DNA of 64,000 nucleotides, taken from assembly GCA_008933995.1 (NCBI GenBank), contig WARS01000011.1, positions 10,693,516 through 10,757,515 of the forward strand, read 5' to 3'. Made by a program: the position numbers and the translations under genes. The notes under the pieces are model-generated. The model did no database searches. It worked only from the letters and a program-made list of their open reading frames with translations, and had not been told where the DNA came from. This document shows, piece after piece, positions 10,873 to 23,311 of the stretch. The stretch comes from Datnioides undecimradiatus (taxonomy: Eukaryota > Chordata > Actinopteri > Lobotiformes > Datnioididae). Each line of letters opens with the position of its first letter. Within the stretch, counting starts at the first letter, position 1.

Positions 10873-13800
10873 TTAGTTTCCAGAGGGTTCTTCAATACAA
10901 TGTGACGTGCAGGTGTTCTGAGATGACTCATCTGGTTTACGAAGATACTGTTTGACTACGCTGACAATAGTCAATACCTCTGCCATGGCCCCTTTACCTG
11001 CAAGTAAAGTAAAGAAAAAATTACACATGCACACTTCTCATATACTTTTATACATTCTCCGAACACAAAGGCACTTGAACAGAAATAGTGCTGTAGTACA
11101 TGCAGATACAGATGATTCCATTTTTATCTTATCTGCCTTGGCCCCCTGAGACTGCAAGAGTCTGACAGTGGTGCTCATTTGCAGACAAATGAAATAGTGT
11201 ATAGTAAAAAAAAAGAGTCAAATTTACAGTATTTTACAATATTAATATATGGTGAATTAAAGCTGGGCCCTGCTGACTAAGTAATCCAGATAGGGTTAAG
11301 TTCATGTTAAAAGGTAACATGATGTGAGGCAATGAATGGTCAGTAGTGGCACATATTTGGGCTTGTTGCGTATGTTAGTGTGTAATAGATAACAGAGGGG
11401 GAAACATGGAGGATGCTTTAAATACACCCCAGCATGTGTGTATTCTTTGCCTCTTCATATTGTATGAATGTGAACCAAAGCTTTGATTAAAGCTTGGCTC
11501 GGTTGTTCTGCTAGTCTCTGGTCTGATTCATTATACCCTAAGAAACCCCACTTAACAATTCTTTAAAGTGTAAATTTCCAGTAAATCATATAGAGTTGCA
11601 TTGCTTTTAGTTTAAACTCTTATTCCATATCAGCACACAGCTAATTTGATGGGTCTTTGACTGTAAAATCACTGTAGTATCACAATATTAAACTAACATC
11701 CTGCTGTATTGTAGTCCCAATACAAAGGAGTAATTAGGCAAAATAAGTGAAACACCTCACTGTGTCTGGATTTGTCTTCTGCTGTGCCCTCCTTGCATCA
11801 TTGTTTTTAAATGCGTTTAATACTGTCAGTCTTTGATGAAACATTGCTACCCTGCTAAGAGTTTTCCAACCTACCCTCAACCCAAAATATGAATGAATGG
11901 ATGTTCTGAAGAGGATGACAAGGCAAAATAGTAAAACAGCCGATACAGACCATGTAACATTCTGCAAGTGTAACACTGCCCAATATTTAAGATTACAGCT
12001 GCTTGTAAGGAGGCAGAGGTAGGTGATCTAATGATTTAGATTGTGATCAATTTTTAAGGTATCTACAATCCACTTTTTAGGTGAGTCAAAGGGATATTAG
12101 CAGTATTTAGTGTCCACTTTCTATTTCTGTTTCCAAAGTTTACATAATTATAGCGAGTAGTGAATCTGCACTACATGGATGGCTGTGAGAAATTACTTAC
12201 TACCTCTTTCCTCAACATTAATCCCAGGAGGATACATTCTGCATGAGACACTCAGCCTTACCAAAAACAGGATGTGGGAAGTGGCCCACTAATTTGATTC
12301 TAGTTTCTCACAAGCTGATTACCATAAAGTGTCACCATTTCCTTTAGATCTCTGAAGTGTAGCTCATTGGAATCAGCTGTTCAGCAGTCTACTCTCTAAA
12401 TGATGAAATCACTACTTTTTTATTCAGCCTAGGTGGCAGCAGGCCTCACAAGTGAGCCCAGACATTCTTCTGCCAAGCCATCTCTTCTAAGCTTAAGGTG
12501 CTCCCATGCCAGAAGGATTACCTAATGCAGCCAATCTTCTCTGGTTCTTCCCCCAGGTCTCCTCCAAATTTAAAGTGTCGGGTAGGTTAAAACTACATCA
12601 ACTGGCATCACTGAATGCAAAGGAACACTGGTTCTAATCCAAGTTCTTTCCTTCATCCTGCTTCACTAATAGCCATCTGGCTGCCTTTGTCTATGTGCCC
12701 CTGTGATTGTTGTGTTGTCAAATGGAAAAGACCCTGGCAGTGTCTCTCTAAGCAAACTGGTCCCATGCATACAACCACTATAGCAACATTGATGATGGGG
12801 AGATCTGTGCTGCTGGAGCCAGGCCTGTGAGAGGAGGTTACAATTGAACACCTAGTGTTGGGTGGGTTTGGTGTATCACTTGCCAGGTAGCAGATAAAGA
12901 CCATTGGGTACAGAGCCTGAGTTTTAAAATCAGGGTACTATTTATTTCAATAAATGCATGTGGAACTCATTGCAAGGCATCTTAAGTTCCAAATAAGCAG
13001 GGTGGACATTTGAAAAATAGTCTTTTTGCATTACTCTTTACATTAGAATAACTTAAAACCTGACTGAAAATCCATATTACACTCCTTCCTTGTTTGGGAA
13101 GTTTAAAGTCAGTTGCACCTCTGATGACACCAAGCATCACTGCTGATGTGATCAGATGTGTGTTCTCTTGTATGTGTAACCACAACTAACAGATCACATA
13201 CTGACACATCCTGGAGTGTGCTTCTAAAAAAACTGCATCAAAGTTAAACTGCTTGAATCTCCAAGTGTTACACTGCACATAATTCAACAGCTAAAGGAAA
13301 AAAATTGTCAAAAGTAGTTTTTTCCATTCAAGTCATTGTTGCTTTTCTGAAATAGACATTTTTTTGTGTAAGAATGTGTACAAGCATAAGAGGTTTTTTG
13401 TTGTAAGACTTTTGCCTCTGATATTTTGCCTGTTTTACCAATTTACTGGTCTTGGTAAACAAATAGGGTCCTCTGAGATTTCATGAGAGGAAAATAAATA
13501 TTAGCAGATACTTAATATCTTTGTGTTGGTTCTGGTTTTAAAACACACCTTCATCTCCACACACAAGCTTCTTAGCAATGCAGGGAATTTCCACATATCC
13601 AAACTCTGTCAGCCTGGAAACCTGCTGGACTGTAATGGGATGCTGCCACATAGCAGTGTTCATTGCAGGGCAGAATAGGAGAGGGCGACTGGTGTCCCAT
13701 GCTCTTACCACACATGTCTGCCAATGACAAAACTAATTAGCTGGGAATATATAAATATATGCCATAACATTTTGTCAGTCATCCTATAATATGTTTTTAT

Positions 13801-15193
13801 GTTCTCACCAGCAGATTATCACAAATGCCATTAGCAATCTTTCCAAGAGTGTTGGCATCAAGGGGGGCAATGACCAGTAGATCTGCCCAGCGCCTCAGCT
13901 CAATGTGTAGCACAGGGTCAGACCTCTGAGTCCACAGCTAAAACAGAAACATTAAATTAGGTGTGCAACTAATGAGAAACTCACTTCCTTTTTTATTCAG
14001 TTTCTCAATCTTTTCTGGCCCATTATTATATTTTTATATCTTAAATTTCTGATGACTTCAGCAGCAAGAATGTTGCAACTACTACTGCAACTACTTGCCA
14101 ACACATATCACACGTATAACACTTCAAATCATTCAGGGTGATGATGTATCATGAAGGGAACTGCAAGTGGACTGTATGAAAACTATGTTCATGTTTTATT
14201 TATGATGTTTTAAAGTTCACCACTCAACAAATCATAAACTTCAACAATCCAATCCAGATTCATCGTTACCTCCCACTCATCCTTGTCACTGTAGATTCTT
14301 ACTGAAACTTCTGCAGGATTGTAGAAGTGCTTGGCATGCTCTGTAGTGATCACTCTTACTTCCACCTGACTCATAAAACAAGACAGTAAAAGCCACAGGA
14401 AATTTTAAAAAAACTCTTTTAGTATAGCTTTTTTTTTTTTTTGCAAAAGATGTGGACAAGTAAGATTGGATACAAACAGATCCGTGCCTGGGAGACTAAT
14501 GTTCGACTACTATTATAAGTCTATTTTTTGTCTGATGAAAATGTTCACAAAATTGTGTGGCCAGATTTGCACAGCAACACAGGTACTTCTATGAACTTTA
14601 ACCTACAGTATTTTTGAAAACAACTTTACTGTCATTAACACGGTTTCAACTTGATCTTTTGAACGTTCCTTGCAGAGAATGCCTACATTGTTTTCAAACG
14701 CATTAAGTAGGCCAACTTCTCACAGCTACATCTCCATCTTGCGGTAAAGATGAGTTCTGCGAGTTCTGCAAGCTCTGCAAGCTAAGATAAGATAAGATAA
14801 ACTTTATTCATCCCAAACTGGAAAATTTCCATAAAAAAAGAAAAAAAAATCAGGGGAGAACGCGGACGGAATGGGGAATTCGCATAGATCAGCTCAACCG
14901 GACGTGCAATGGCTGGGCCTCGCCTTCGGTGAACTTGATCATGGTATTTCCCCTGCCAGGTAAGAGAGGCTACATTGAGTACGGTGGGTATATATTTGGC
15001 GTAACCAAATCAGGTAATGAATAAAAATAAACAGATACAAACAACTCACCCGAGGGAGCTGAAGAAGCTGAGATACCAAAAGAGGCAGTTTCAAGGCAGC
15101 GACGCTTCCCGTCACGCCAACAAGGACACGAAATGTCCCGCAAGATTTCAACAAATCAGTCTTTAGACAAGAAACGTCATCGTCTGTCTGCAT
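10873..15193 (-). CDS. ppcdc: Phosphopantothenoylcysteine decarboxylase
   Basis: Five coding exons (minus strand): 15193-15050, 14365-14270, 13937-13809, 13717-13549 and 10997-10873. Phases agree at every junction and give 220 residues, against about 204 in human. PPCDC decarboxylates 4'-phosphopantothenoylcysteine to 4'-phosphopantetheine in cytosolic coenzyme A synthesis. It is an FMN-dependent HFCD-family flavoprotein. Visible family features are the N-terminal nucleotide-binding strand and loop [11 protein letters not shown] (about residues 25-35), the [11 protein letters not shown] block with the catalytic-type His91, the PAMNTAMW substrate-clamp motif at 140-147, and the LVCGDEGKGAMAE block with the active-site Cys176. 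The last exon follows a 2.5-kb intron and is too short to stand out as an open frame. It was placed by its GAMAEV motif, the phase match and the nearby AATAAA. The C-terminal tail is longer than in human. The start is the first ATG of exon 1 and faces hacd3 across a short promoter. Confidence 0.93.
11305..11557 (+). mobile_element. Possible short solo LTR in ppcdc intron 4
   Basis: The segment begins TGTTAA and ends TTAACA, has a TTTAAATA box at about 11417 and ATTAAA at about 11486. These are LTR-like termini and signals, but no matching target-site duplication was seen and the family is not recognised. Confidence 0.3.
14783..14830 (-). mobile_element. 3' tail of a LINE-like retroelement with (GATAA)n
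   Basis: On the minus strand the sequence reads TGGGATGAATAAAGTTTATC and then repeats TTATC units. This matches the kind of 3' end (GGGAT-nAATAAAG plus a short microsatellite) common in teleost LINE/SINE tails. Only the tail is present. It lies in ppcdc intron 1 in the same orientation as the gene. Confidence 0.45.
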
Positions 15194-15490
15194 TTTAGCA
15201 CATCACTTAAGAGAGGTGGACAGGCTGCTGTGGGGTACTCCTGTGCACCAGACTTAACTACTTCCGTAAATATTCCCCGCCGGCCAATCAGAGGAGCCCA
15301 CAGTCAACCAGTCTGTCTCCTGCACGAGCCCGTCGCTATGCTGACTGATGGCGTGCGCGCGCGCGTTGGAAGAATATTCTGGGTATTTTACTGTAGCCCT
15401 CCAGCGCAGCTAGCATGAACCGGGGAAGCTTCATTCATTATCCGCCCTGCTGATATTTGCATGAAACAAAGCTCTAGAAAAAACGGAACA
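15194..15490. promoter_or_regulatory. Bidirectional promoter between ppcdc and hacd3
   Basis: The start codons of ppcdc (15193, minus) and hacd3 (15491, plus) are only 297 bp apart and point away from each other. The interval is CpG-rich, with a run GCGTGCGCGCGCGCG near 15350 that resembles NRF1-type GC palindromes, and there is no clear TATA box. This is typical of shared housekeeping promoters. Both 5' UTRs must lie within it unless there are further upstream exons. Confidence 0.7.
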
Positions 15491-18400
15491 ATGGCGCTCA
15501 CACCTCTTGTTTACTGGGCTCAACGCCATGAGGAAATTTACCTGCGAGTGGAGCTGACAGACGTTCAGGTGAGCTAACAGCAGTGGGTTGGATTGGAACC
15601 ACAGCGGACAAACTGCCTGTACTCACTTTTTTTTAATCAAGAAATTGTTTTTATGGTAGTGCTCTCTGACCACCGGCAAGTGCATTATTTATCGCCCCTA
15701 AAGAGGGTAAATCTTAATCCAAATGGAGGGTACATGTTCTTGTAAATGCCACGCCACTGGGTAGCTGTATACTTTGCATGGTGGGTAATAAGCAGAGAGA
15801 TCCATTGATGTGATGCTAGATTTTTACAAAGCCCCATCTCAGGTCTGATCCTACAAAACATGTAGTGATGCGCTCAATCCGCGATGAGTATCGTGGTTTT
15901 TAGAAAATGTGCGCTGTGCACTGAGTCACATGGCTAAATAACTCTAGAAGTACCCCTTGGTACCAAATGGATCGCAGTAGGTTAACATTATCACCTCACC
16001 TTACAGGTGAGGACAGTATGGGAAAGGGACAGGTTGCGCCACTCAAATGTGTCATTTTGCCCTACACGTAAGGCTGTAGGAGGGACCCTCTTCTGCCCAC
16101 TTTATAGGCGTATATTTTCTTTTTACAGCCTTTTAATTTCATATTGTTTTTTATACAGTGACGTATTGAGAAGCTGATTCTGGGTGGACAGTGTGTGAAA
16201 CGACTCATTTCCGTTTATCTTCAGACAAGGAAATAATTCTGTCTGGTGTTAAAATTGTTGATGGAATATATATAGTTAATGTAACATTAGTTTAATTATT
16301 TTAGGTCTAATTTATCATTCTTTTAAGTATTTAAGTGCTGTTTCTGTTGTGCATATGTTGTAATATGATGCTTGAATTCTCACTCGGCAGGGGGAAGTAA
16401 GCTCATTAACCACAGCTCTGTTTCTCTTTGCAGAATATTGACGTCCATGTACATGAAAAAGTGCTTCAGTTTCGAGGTATCGTATGTTTCATGGTCGTTT
16501 TTTTGTGAAGATAATTTGAATAGCTTATGATTCATAACATCATATATGGTGTTTTGTGTGTAGCCCAGGGCCATGGTGCAAAGGGACAAAATGAATATGA
16601 GTTCAGCTTGGAGTTTCTTTTACCAGTAAAACCAGAGGTATGTGTTCAACACTAAATTATCCTTTGATATGTGCTGATTCTTTCTGACTTTTGCTTTCTA
16701 GTTTTTCTAATTGTGGTTATTGTGTTAACTGTGCATCCAGGTGAGCTACAAATCCACGCAGAGGCAGGTGAATATTACAGTGCAGAAAGAGCAGCGAGGC
16801 TGGTGGGAAAGACTGGTGCTGCAGGAGCGCAAACCAGTCTTCCTGGCACCTGACTTTGACCGCTGGTTAGACGAGTCAGATGCTGAAATGGAGATCCGGG
16901 AAAAGGTGAGATCTCTTCATCTGTGGAACAAGTGCAACCTCGTGTATTTCACAGATATAGGAAACAACATGCTCAGTTGTAGGAAAATGTCAATATAAAC
17001 CAAATATTCGAACTGAGATTGTATTGCTGACACTAAAGGTAATTTTTATCTGAAAAGGAGGAGAAAAGAAACAGGCTGAAGGCTTCAAGGCACAAAGACG
17101 AAAGTGAGTTGTGGCCCGTCTGCATGCAGGCCTGTTTTTAGCAGTAGACTTTTGTCACATTATTGTTCAAGCCAGTTTGCTTCATCAGTTTCATTATTGA
17201 TTTCTTCTCTTAAAATGTTTCAGGTTTTGTCAGCCTGAAAACTGGATTTTTGTTTGTGTATAACCTAGTCCAGTTTCTTGGTTTTTCATGGATCTTTGTC
17301 AACATGACTGTGCGGCTCTTTATTTTTGGCCAAGGTGAGAAAAGAAAAGCCTGTTGTGACTTTAAGTGTCTTGTTGGTTTTCCTTCACTGATGAATTTCT
17401 TTACATGAGAAATGTTGATAACACAACTCTCCTTTCAGATTCTCTCTACGACACATTTCACACCATATCGGACGTGATGTTCTTCTGCCAGATCTTGGCA
17501 TCAGTAGAGGTCCTCAATGCTGCCTTTGGTGTTGTCCGGACAGGTGTAATTCCAACTCTTATACAGGTATGGGATGTTCATTTGACTTTGATTTGTATGA
17601 TGTGCTGTGACACAAAAATGCCTGTAATAGAATTCCCAATAAGTTTAGTACTTTTGTGGGTTTTGTATTTTTACTAGGTTGTTGGAAGGAATTTTATCCT
17701 CTTCATCATTTTTGGTAGTTTGGAGGAAATGCACAACCAGCCAGTTGTGTTCTTTGTGTTTTATCTGTGGAGCGCCATTGAGATTTTCAGGTAAGAATGA
17801 ATCTGCCTTGTTGTTGTTCAAGATAATCAGTTACATAAATTGACAAAGTAAGTGCATTATTTTTAAGTGAGAGTCTCCACTCTGTCTTCTCTGTACAGCC
17901 AATTCTTCAGATCGAAATAGACAACCTTTAAAAACTTAATTGTGGTGATGATTAATTGATGATCAGTTAGCTGTTTTTTAAGCAAAAAAGGCAAAACATT
18001 AAATAGTTCTAGGTTGTCAAATGTGAGAATGTTCCAAGTTTAGTTCTTAGTTTGGGCTTACTTTATATTTAATTGAATACTTGGGGTTTAGGACTCCTGT
18101 TCACACAAAAAACAAGACAATTACCTTACCTTCAATTACCTTGTGCTCCTGGATAAGATGCTGGACGTTTTCCAGTTTTCTAATGTTTTAAGATGAGCTG
18201 ATTGTTAAAGAAAATAACCAGTAGATTAATAGATATTGTCATAAGTTTTAGTTGCAGCCTTATAAGAAATTGAAAAGCCATATGGCATCTATTTATGCAA
18301 CATGCACAGTCTGATGCAACTGGATAGAAAAAATGTTTTGAGAGAATGAAGTTTACCAGTTGGTGTTACATAAATCAGCATAACAGCAAGTCATTTCTGC

Positions 18401-18991
18401 TACATTGTTGTGAGGATGGACTGTTTTGATGCAACCTTTAGTATCCTGAAACATAATGCTTCAATTTCAGGTATCCATTTTACATGCTGGGCTGTTTCAA
18501 TACAGAGTGGAAAACTCTCACATGGCTTCGTTACACAATCTGGATACCACTATATCCATTAGGTGTCATTGCTGAAGGTGAGCTTGTTTACTTCAATCAT
18601 AATTAAAAATTATTCTTCACACACAAGGACTAAGATTCATCTCATCTGCCAATCCCATGTAGCTGTTGCTGTGATTCAATCCATTCCCACCTTTGACGAG
18701 AAAAAACTCTTCAGTATTCCTCTGCCAAAAGCAGTCGGTACCTCTATCAACTTCTCTTACTTCCTGCACATCTATCTAGTTCTCATGTTTCTGGGTGAGT
18801 GTCCAGATGAAACATTCATCATTTACAGTAAGCTGTATATATCTTTGAATAAATATTTGTTCTAATATCAACATTTTTGTTCTGATATGACCTTTGCTCA
18901 CGCTCCTCCTTCAGGACTTTTTATCAACTTCCGCCATCTCTACAAGCAGAGAAAGAGGCGTTTCCGCACCAAGAAGAGGAAAGCAAACTGA
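15491..18991 (+). CDS. hacd3: Very-long-chain (3R)-3-hydroxyacyl-CoA dehydratase 3
   Basis: Eleven exons: 15491-15568, 16434-16476, 16564-16637, 16741-16905, 17058-17103, 17224-17334, 17439-17566, 17678-17790, 18471-18577, 18663-18794 and 18915-18991. All phases agree and give 357 residues (human 362). HACD3 (PTPLAD1/B-ind1) is an ER multi-pass membrane protein that dehydrates 3-hydroxyacyl-CoA during very-long-chain fatty acid elongation. An N-terminal p23/CS-like domain spans about residues 1-110, including QRQVNITVQK and the WERL and FLAPDFDRWLDESD blocks. A charged linker follows, then the PTPLA/HACD membrane domain from about 140. The catalytic Tyr-Glu pair of the family fits Tyr281 and Glu288 in LYPLGVIAE, with the usual spacing of seven. 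The basic C-terminus (KKRKAN) suits ER retention. An in-frame ATG at 15461 would add ten residues. 15491 is preferred because it matches the length of the human N-terminus. Confidence 0.96.
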
Positions 18992-19608
18992 GCTTCATCA
19001 CCAACAACAGTTCTGAAATACCTTTGCTGCCTGTTCACTTCCTCTTTTGAAATCATGACCCATGCCCCAGTCAAATCAGCTCATTTTTGTTTTGAAGTTA
19101 ATTTTCTTTTACACAGCCCATATGCTCACAACAGTAATTTCATTCACAGCCAACATGAACATCAATAGATGATGTAATATTTCCTCACTGCGTTGATAAA
19201 CTCTTTTATTGGTGATTTGAGTTCTCCTAGATCTGAGTCTGTATGTTCTTGATATGTGAAGAGCTGTAGTAAGCCATGAACGTGATAGCCTGTGTGATTC
19301 TTTGTTTTATCTTCTTTTTAATCTTGGTTTGTAATTTGTATGAATGAAGGAGACAATGTTCTCAACAAATACTGTATTTGTTTTCCTTCCAGACATCTGA
19401 ACTGTCCTACAAACCTCAGGAAAAATCATATTGGTGACTGATTAAATACAGAGGCATTTTGTGTTCCTTATGCTCAATAATAACCTGCTATGAAGAATTC
19501 TGAATAATACATCCTGTTCTGCTACCTAATTATTTTGACAGTCACCTGAATTTTAAGTGTCAACATTAACTGTCAGTTTGCTGTAAATGTGACAGTTATT
19601 TGACAAAC

Positions 19609-19614
19609 AATAAA
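19609..19614 (+). terminator. Poly(A) signal of hacd3
   Basis: AATAAA about 620 bp after the hacd3 stop codon, the last strong hexamer before the convergent ints14 3' end. Nothing else gene-like is seen in 18992-19909. Confidence 0.55.
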
Positions 19615-19873
19615 AATGAAATGTAAATCTACTCCATTTGTGAAAAAGACCCTACAAAGAAACATGTAAAAGACATATGTACACATCTTACAGACACTTC
19701 ATTATGTATGTTTTGCTTTGTCTAGGCAGTGTCAAAGAAGGAGTTTAAGTTACATCTGCCTCGTTTGGGTTCCACATACAAGTTCTTGAAGCAGCCGCTC
19801 TGGTTAGTTTTTTAACTGACATTCAGTGCACACGGGTGCTGTCTCCACCTTGGTCCACACAGGCTGAGGCTGC

Positions 19874-19879
19874 TTTATT
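19874..19879 (-). terminator. Poly(A) signal of ints14
   Basis: AATAAA on the minus strand about 30 bp after the ints14 stop codon. Other downstream hexamers may also be used. Confidence 0.45.
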
Positions 19880-19909
19880 TCAGTCCAGTGTTATATATTC
19901 ACACTTGGT

Positions 19910-22900
19910 TCAGCTTGAGAAGTCAGTGTGCATGGGAACAATGTTGTGGTCAAAAGCGGCATACTGGGAGTCCCCAGTGCTGGCCAGTTTGAGTTGCTGT
20001 GCAGCATGGGAAAGCTGGAAAGCAGCATCTGGATGGGCTGAGTCCGGCAGCAGTGTGCACTCTCTCTCCAGCAGGTCAGCCACCCCCTTCAAGAGCTCCC
20101 AGAAACCAAAAGCCAAGGCAGCCTTCCTGAGACGGTTCAGCTCCTGACAGATATAAATGCAAAACAGCTGTTTATAAATGGTAAAAAAATGTAGTTTTAA
20201 TGTTATAGTTCAGAACCATTTCCAACTAAACTTACCTTATAAAATGTTTGTGTTTTATCAGGCAGTTTTCTTGCATTCCTCAGGATCTTCTGTACGTCAG
20301 TCTGCAGAATTATGTCATAAATAACTTGTGTCACTGATGATAGGAACAAAGCTCAAAGAGTTTTCACTCAATAGGGGTCAACAGGGTCAAAGTCCTTTAA
20401 AGGTTAACGCATGGCAATGATTTTAAGTATAAGTGTCATTACACATGTAATATTAGGGTAATAACATCTCAACTTAATCAAAATGTATCTGCGTCATTTG
20501 TGAGGCATTTAATCAGTCCAATCCTGCCCAATTTGAAAACTGAAACTGTTTTTCATTCTGTAAGGTCCTATCTGCAATACAACGGGAAACCGTACTTCCT
20601 GTTTCTCTGAAGTACTGTGGCATGCGCACTTAGCATACAAAGTCTGAAGACAAGTTATAAAAACTGAAACAAACCACCTTTAACCTCCAAAATGTGTTTT
20701 TATGGAGAGTACCTGTAGTCCACTGGCCTTGATCCACACTGTAACGTTCTGGGCATAGCTTCGTTTGACCTGGGGCTGCACAGGGAAAGGACTTTTGCTG
20801 TCATCCTCGCCGTAGGGATTTTCAGCAGCCTCTGAAATACAAAAACCAACAACAACATCAATGTAAAGTTAGAATTACATTCAAAGCTGTCCACCCTTGT
20901 AATAAAACTGTGTAAATTATTAACCTCATTATGTACACATACAGAGCAGCCTTTGCTCTTCAATAATAAACAGGTCATTTACCTGCACCTGGGTTAGTGG
21001 GTCATAGGAGACATTAGAAAGAGTTTCACAATAGCCCCAAAAATGAATACCTTATTAAATAACAACAAAAGACTGTGAACAGTATTCTGAAGAGACCCTG
21101 TAGACACCGGGCACTGTAAATACGTGAGGGGTTTACCTGATATTGGTCCTAAATGTGAGATCTTGCCCAACCAAGGCAGAGGCTCTGGGCCAGGCTCAAA
21201 CAGAGACATCATCAGGTTTGATTTCTTCTTGCTGTCTGCTTGGGAATACAGCATGCCGTACCACTCCGGCCTGGGAACAAAAACCCAAACAAACAAACTG
21301 GTCATTTCTTCATAAAATATACTGACACATTTTACTCTGCAGGTATTTTAATATTGTATTGTAATATAGCATTGTTACATCTTACCCCAGCTGGACCAGC
21401 GCCACCATGCCCTCCACTTTAAGACTGCCATGTAAAAGAACACAAAAATTTGGACTTTTGCCTGCCATTTGACTGGCAGAGGGTTCCTCCTCAAGATCAT
21501 CGGTGGCTCCTGTGCCAACTTCATCGACCTCTGAAATCAAGTACAAGTAAAATATCATCTGAGCTGTTGAAGAAAAGAAGCACTTGACTATGAACTGTAG
21601 TGGGTGTTTTCCAGCATTTTATTTAAACAATTAGCAACTTTTGAAGTGAAGGGACATAAAATGCAGTCAAGATTTCTGCCAATGTTCACCACTAACCTTT
21701 GATAACAGCAATAGGCAGTACCAAGTGTCTGGATATAACAGGAGGACTGGAAATGTCAGCAATTTCAATAAAGCCCACAATTTCCAAGTCTGAAACAAAC
21801 GAAACAGAATAAAGATGTATTTTAAAACAGTCTGAATTAAGATAAAAATAATGCCATTTTGGAAACAGCTCAGTACCTGTACTGACTACTCGAGGCATGG
21901 GCTCCACCTCTTCATCAATCACAACAGGCTCAGGTCGAGGAAACACCTGAACATCTGAGGACAGGTTCCCACAGTGCAGGACAGCAAGGAAGGGGGAGTA
22001 CGCATGATCAATCAACTTCCTGAGGACATGAAAAGACATAAAAATGCTCTTTAGCAAATATATAAAGCGTAAAAAATGCTTTTTATGGATTATCTTCCCA
22101 GTAAGTGTCATACCCAAACATGGCCTGTACACTCTTCATGCAAAGTGGTCCCTCCATAGTGAAGATTTGTCCATCGCCTCCGCTGAGACGAAGCAGTTCC
22201 TCCAAGTTGTCCATGGCATCGGTCATCTGTAACTGCAGTTATACAAGACGGGGGTTGGTGAATTTGGTGAAGCTACAAAATCTATTTCAACAGCTGAATT
22301 GTCATGAGCTAAATTTTGACACACGTGCACATTAAAAAACTGTCAAATATTTTCTTCAGTGATAAAATCACAGCTTTAATATCTATATCAGCTTACATAT
22401 CTAAGAGATAAACACATAGTAGAGGCCATCTTGTTTAAACCAGCTGTCTCTAGCTTATAGTCTCTGATCTACTCCCCCCATGGTTATACATTGACTGTGT
22501 TCATGTAAAGATGCAAAAAACAATGATAATAACAATAACTATTGTTGCATAACCAGTAAAACTCAGTAACTCAGTACCTCCTCTGCACTGGCTATACACA
22601 TAATGAATAGTTTTGTTGGGAAAGGAAAAGGGAGAGGGAACTTCTTGTCATCTCCACGCTGCTTTAGTGTTTGGAGGGAGTGTCGTAGGGAACCCTTTCC
22701 AATACCAAGAGATCCATCAGTAACCAGCACCACCTAATGGACAAAGGAAGGAGGTACATAAACATAATCCTATGTAAGTCTAAATAGGCACAAACATCTG
22801 AAGTCACTATGAAAAACCCATTTTACGAAGCACATGGTTTAATTAATCAGAGGTGTGATGATTTGGCATAAAGGACTCAAAATACCTGACAAGGACAGGC

Positions 22901-23311
22901 ACTGCCCCACTCCTGCTGTACCACATTACTAACTCCTTGAAGAGCTGATTCAACACAGGTCTTGTCATAGTCTTCCAGGTTGCTCAGAGCCTCCTGCACA
23001 AGAAAAAGACATTAATTAGATATTTTTCTCCGAGGCTGTAAGGAAAACTTGCTTTGATTGTTAAAACTGACTTCTCAAGTATACTTCACCTGTAAAGCAT
23101 TGTAATCTCTGGTGAAAGGCACCAAAAGCTCCCAGAGAGAGGAAAATGCCATCAGCGCTGTGAACTCCAGGCGGTAGTTTGAGGCCATGTGTTCAAACAA
23201 CATATTTAGTCCGTGGACAGCCAGGTTCTTCCTCTGAAACTCCTCACTCCCATCCAGCGACACTGGCCGTGTCATGGACAGAGACACGTCCATTACGATC
23301 ACGGTAGGCAT
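19910..23311 (-). CDS. ints14: Integrator complex subunit 14 (VWA domain)
   Basis: Eleven coding exons (minus strand): 23311-23090, 22993-22886, 22733-22578, 22232-22114, 22019-21877, 21789-21697, 21530-21386, 21270-21137, 20831-20713, 20301-20236 and 20143-19910. Phases agree throughout and give 512 residues (human 518). INTS14 (VWA9/C15orf44) belongs to the INTS10-INTS13-INTS14 arm of the nuclear Integrator complex, which cleaves and attenuates RNA polymerase II transcripts including snRNAs. The N-terminal von Willebrand factor A domain shows a MIDAS-type DxSxS signature, DVSLS at residues 8-12, and a VLVTDGSLG strand in exon 3. The central beta-barrel-like region includes DVQVFPRPEPVV and EIADISSPPVISRHLVLP. 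The C-terminus is the helical region ending HPDAAFQLSHAAQQLKLAS. The start is the only ATG in context with the conserved MPTVIVMDVS opening. It is head-to-head with the slc24a1 copy and convergent with hacd3. Confidence 0.97.

Noticed and set aside
15461..15490. Upstream in-frame ATG for hacd3
   Set aside because: It would add ten residues not matching the family. 15491 gives the expected N-terminal length, though the upstream start cannot be fully excluded.
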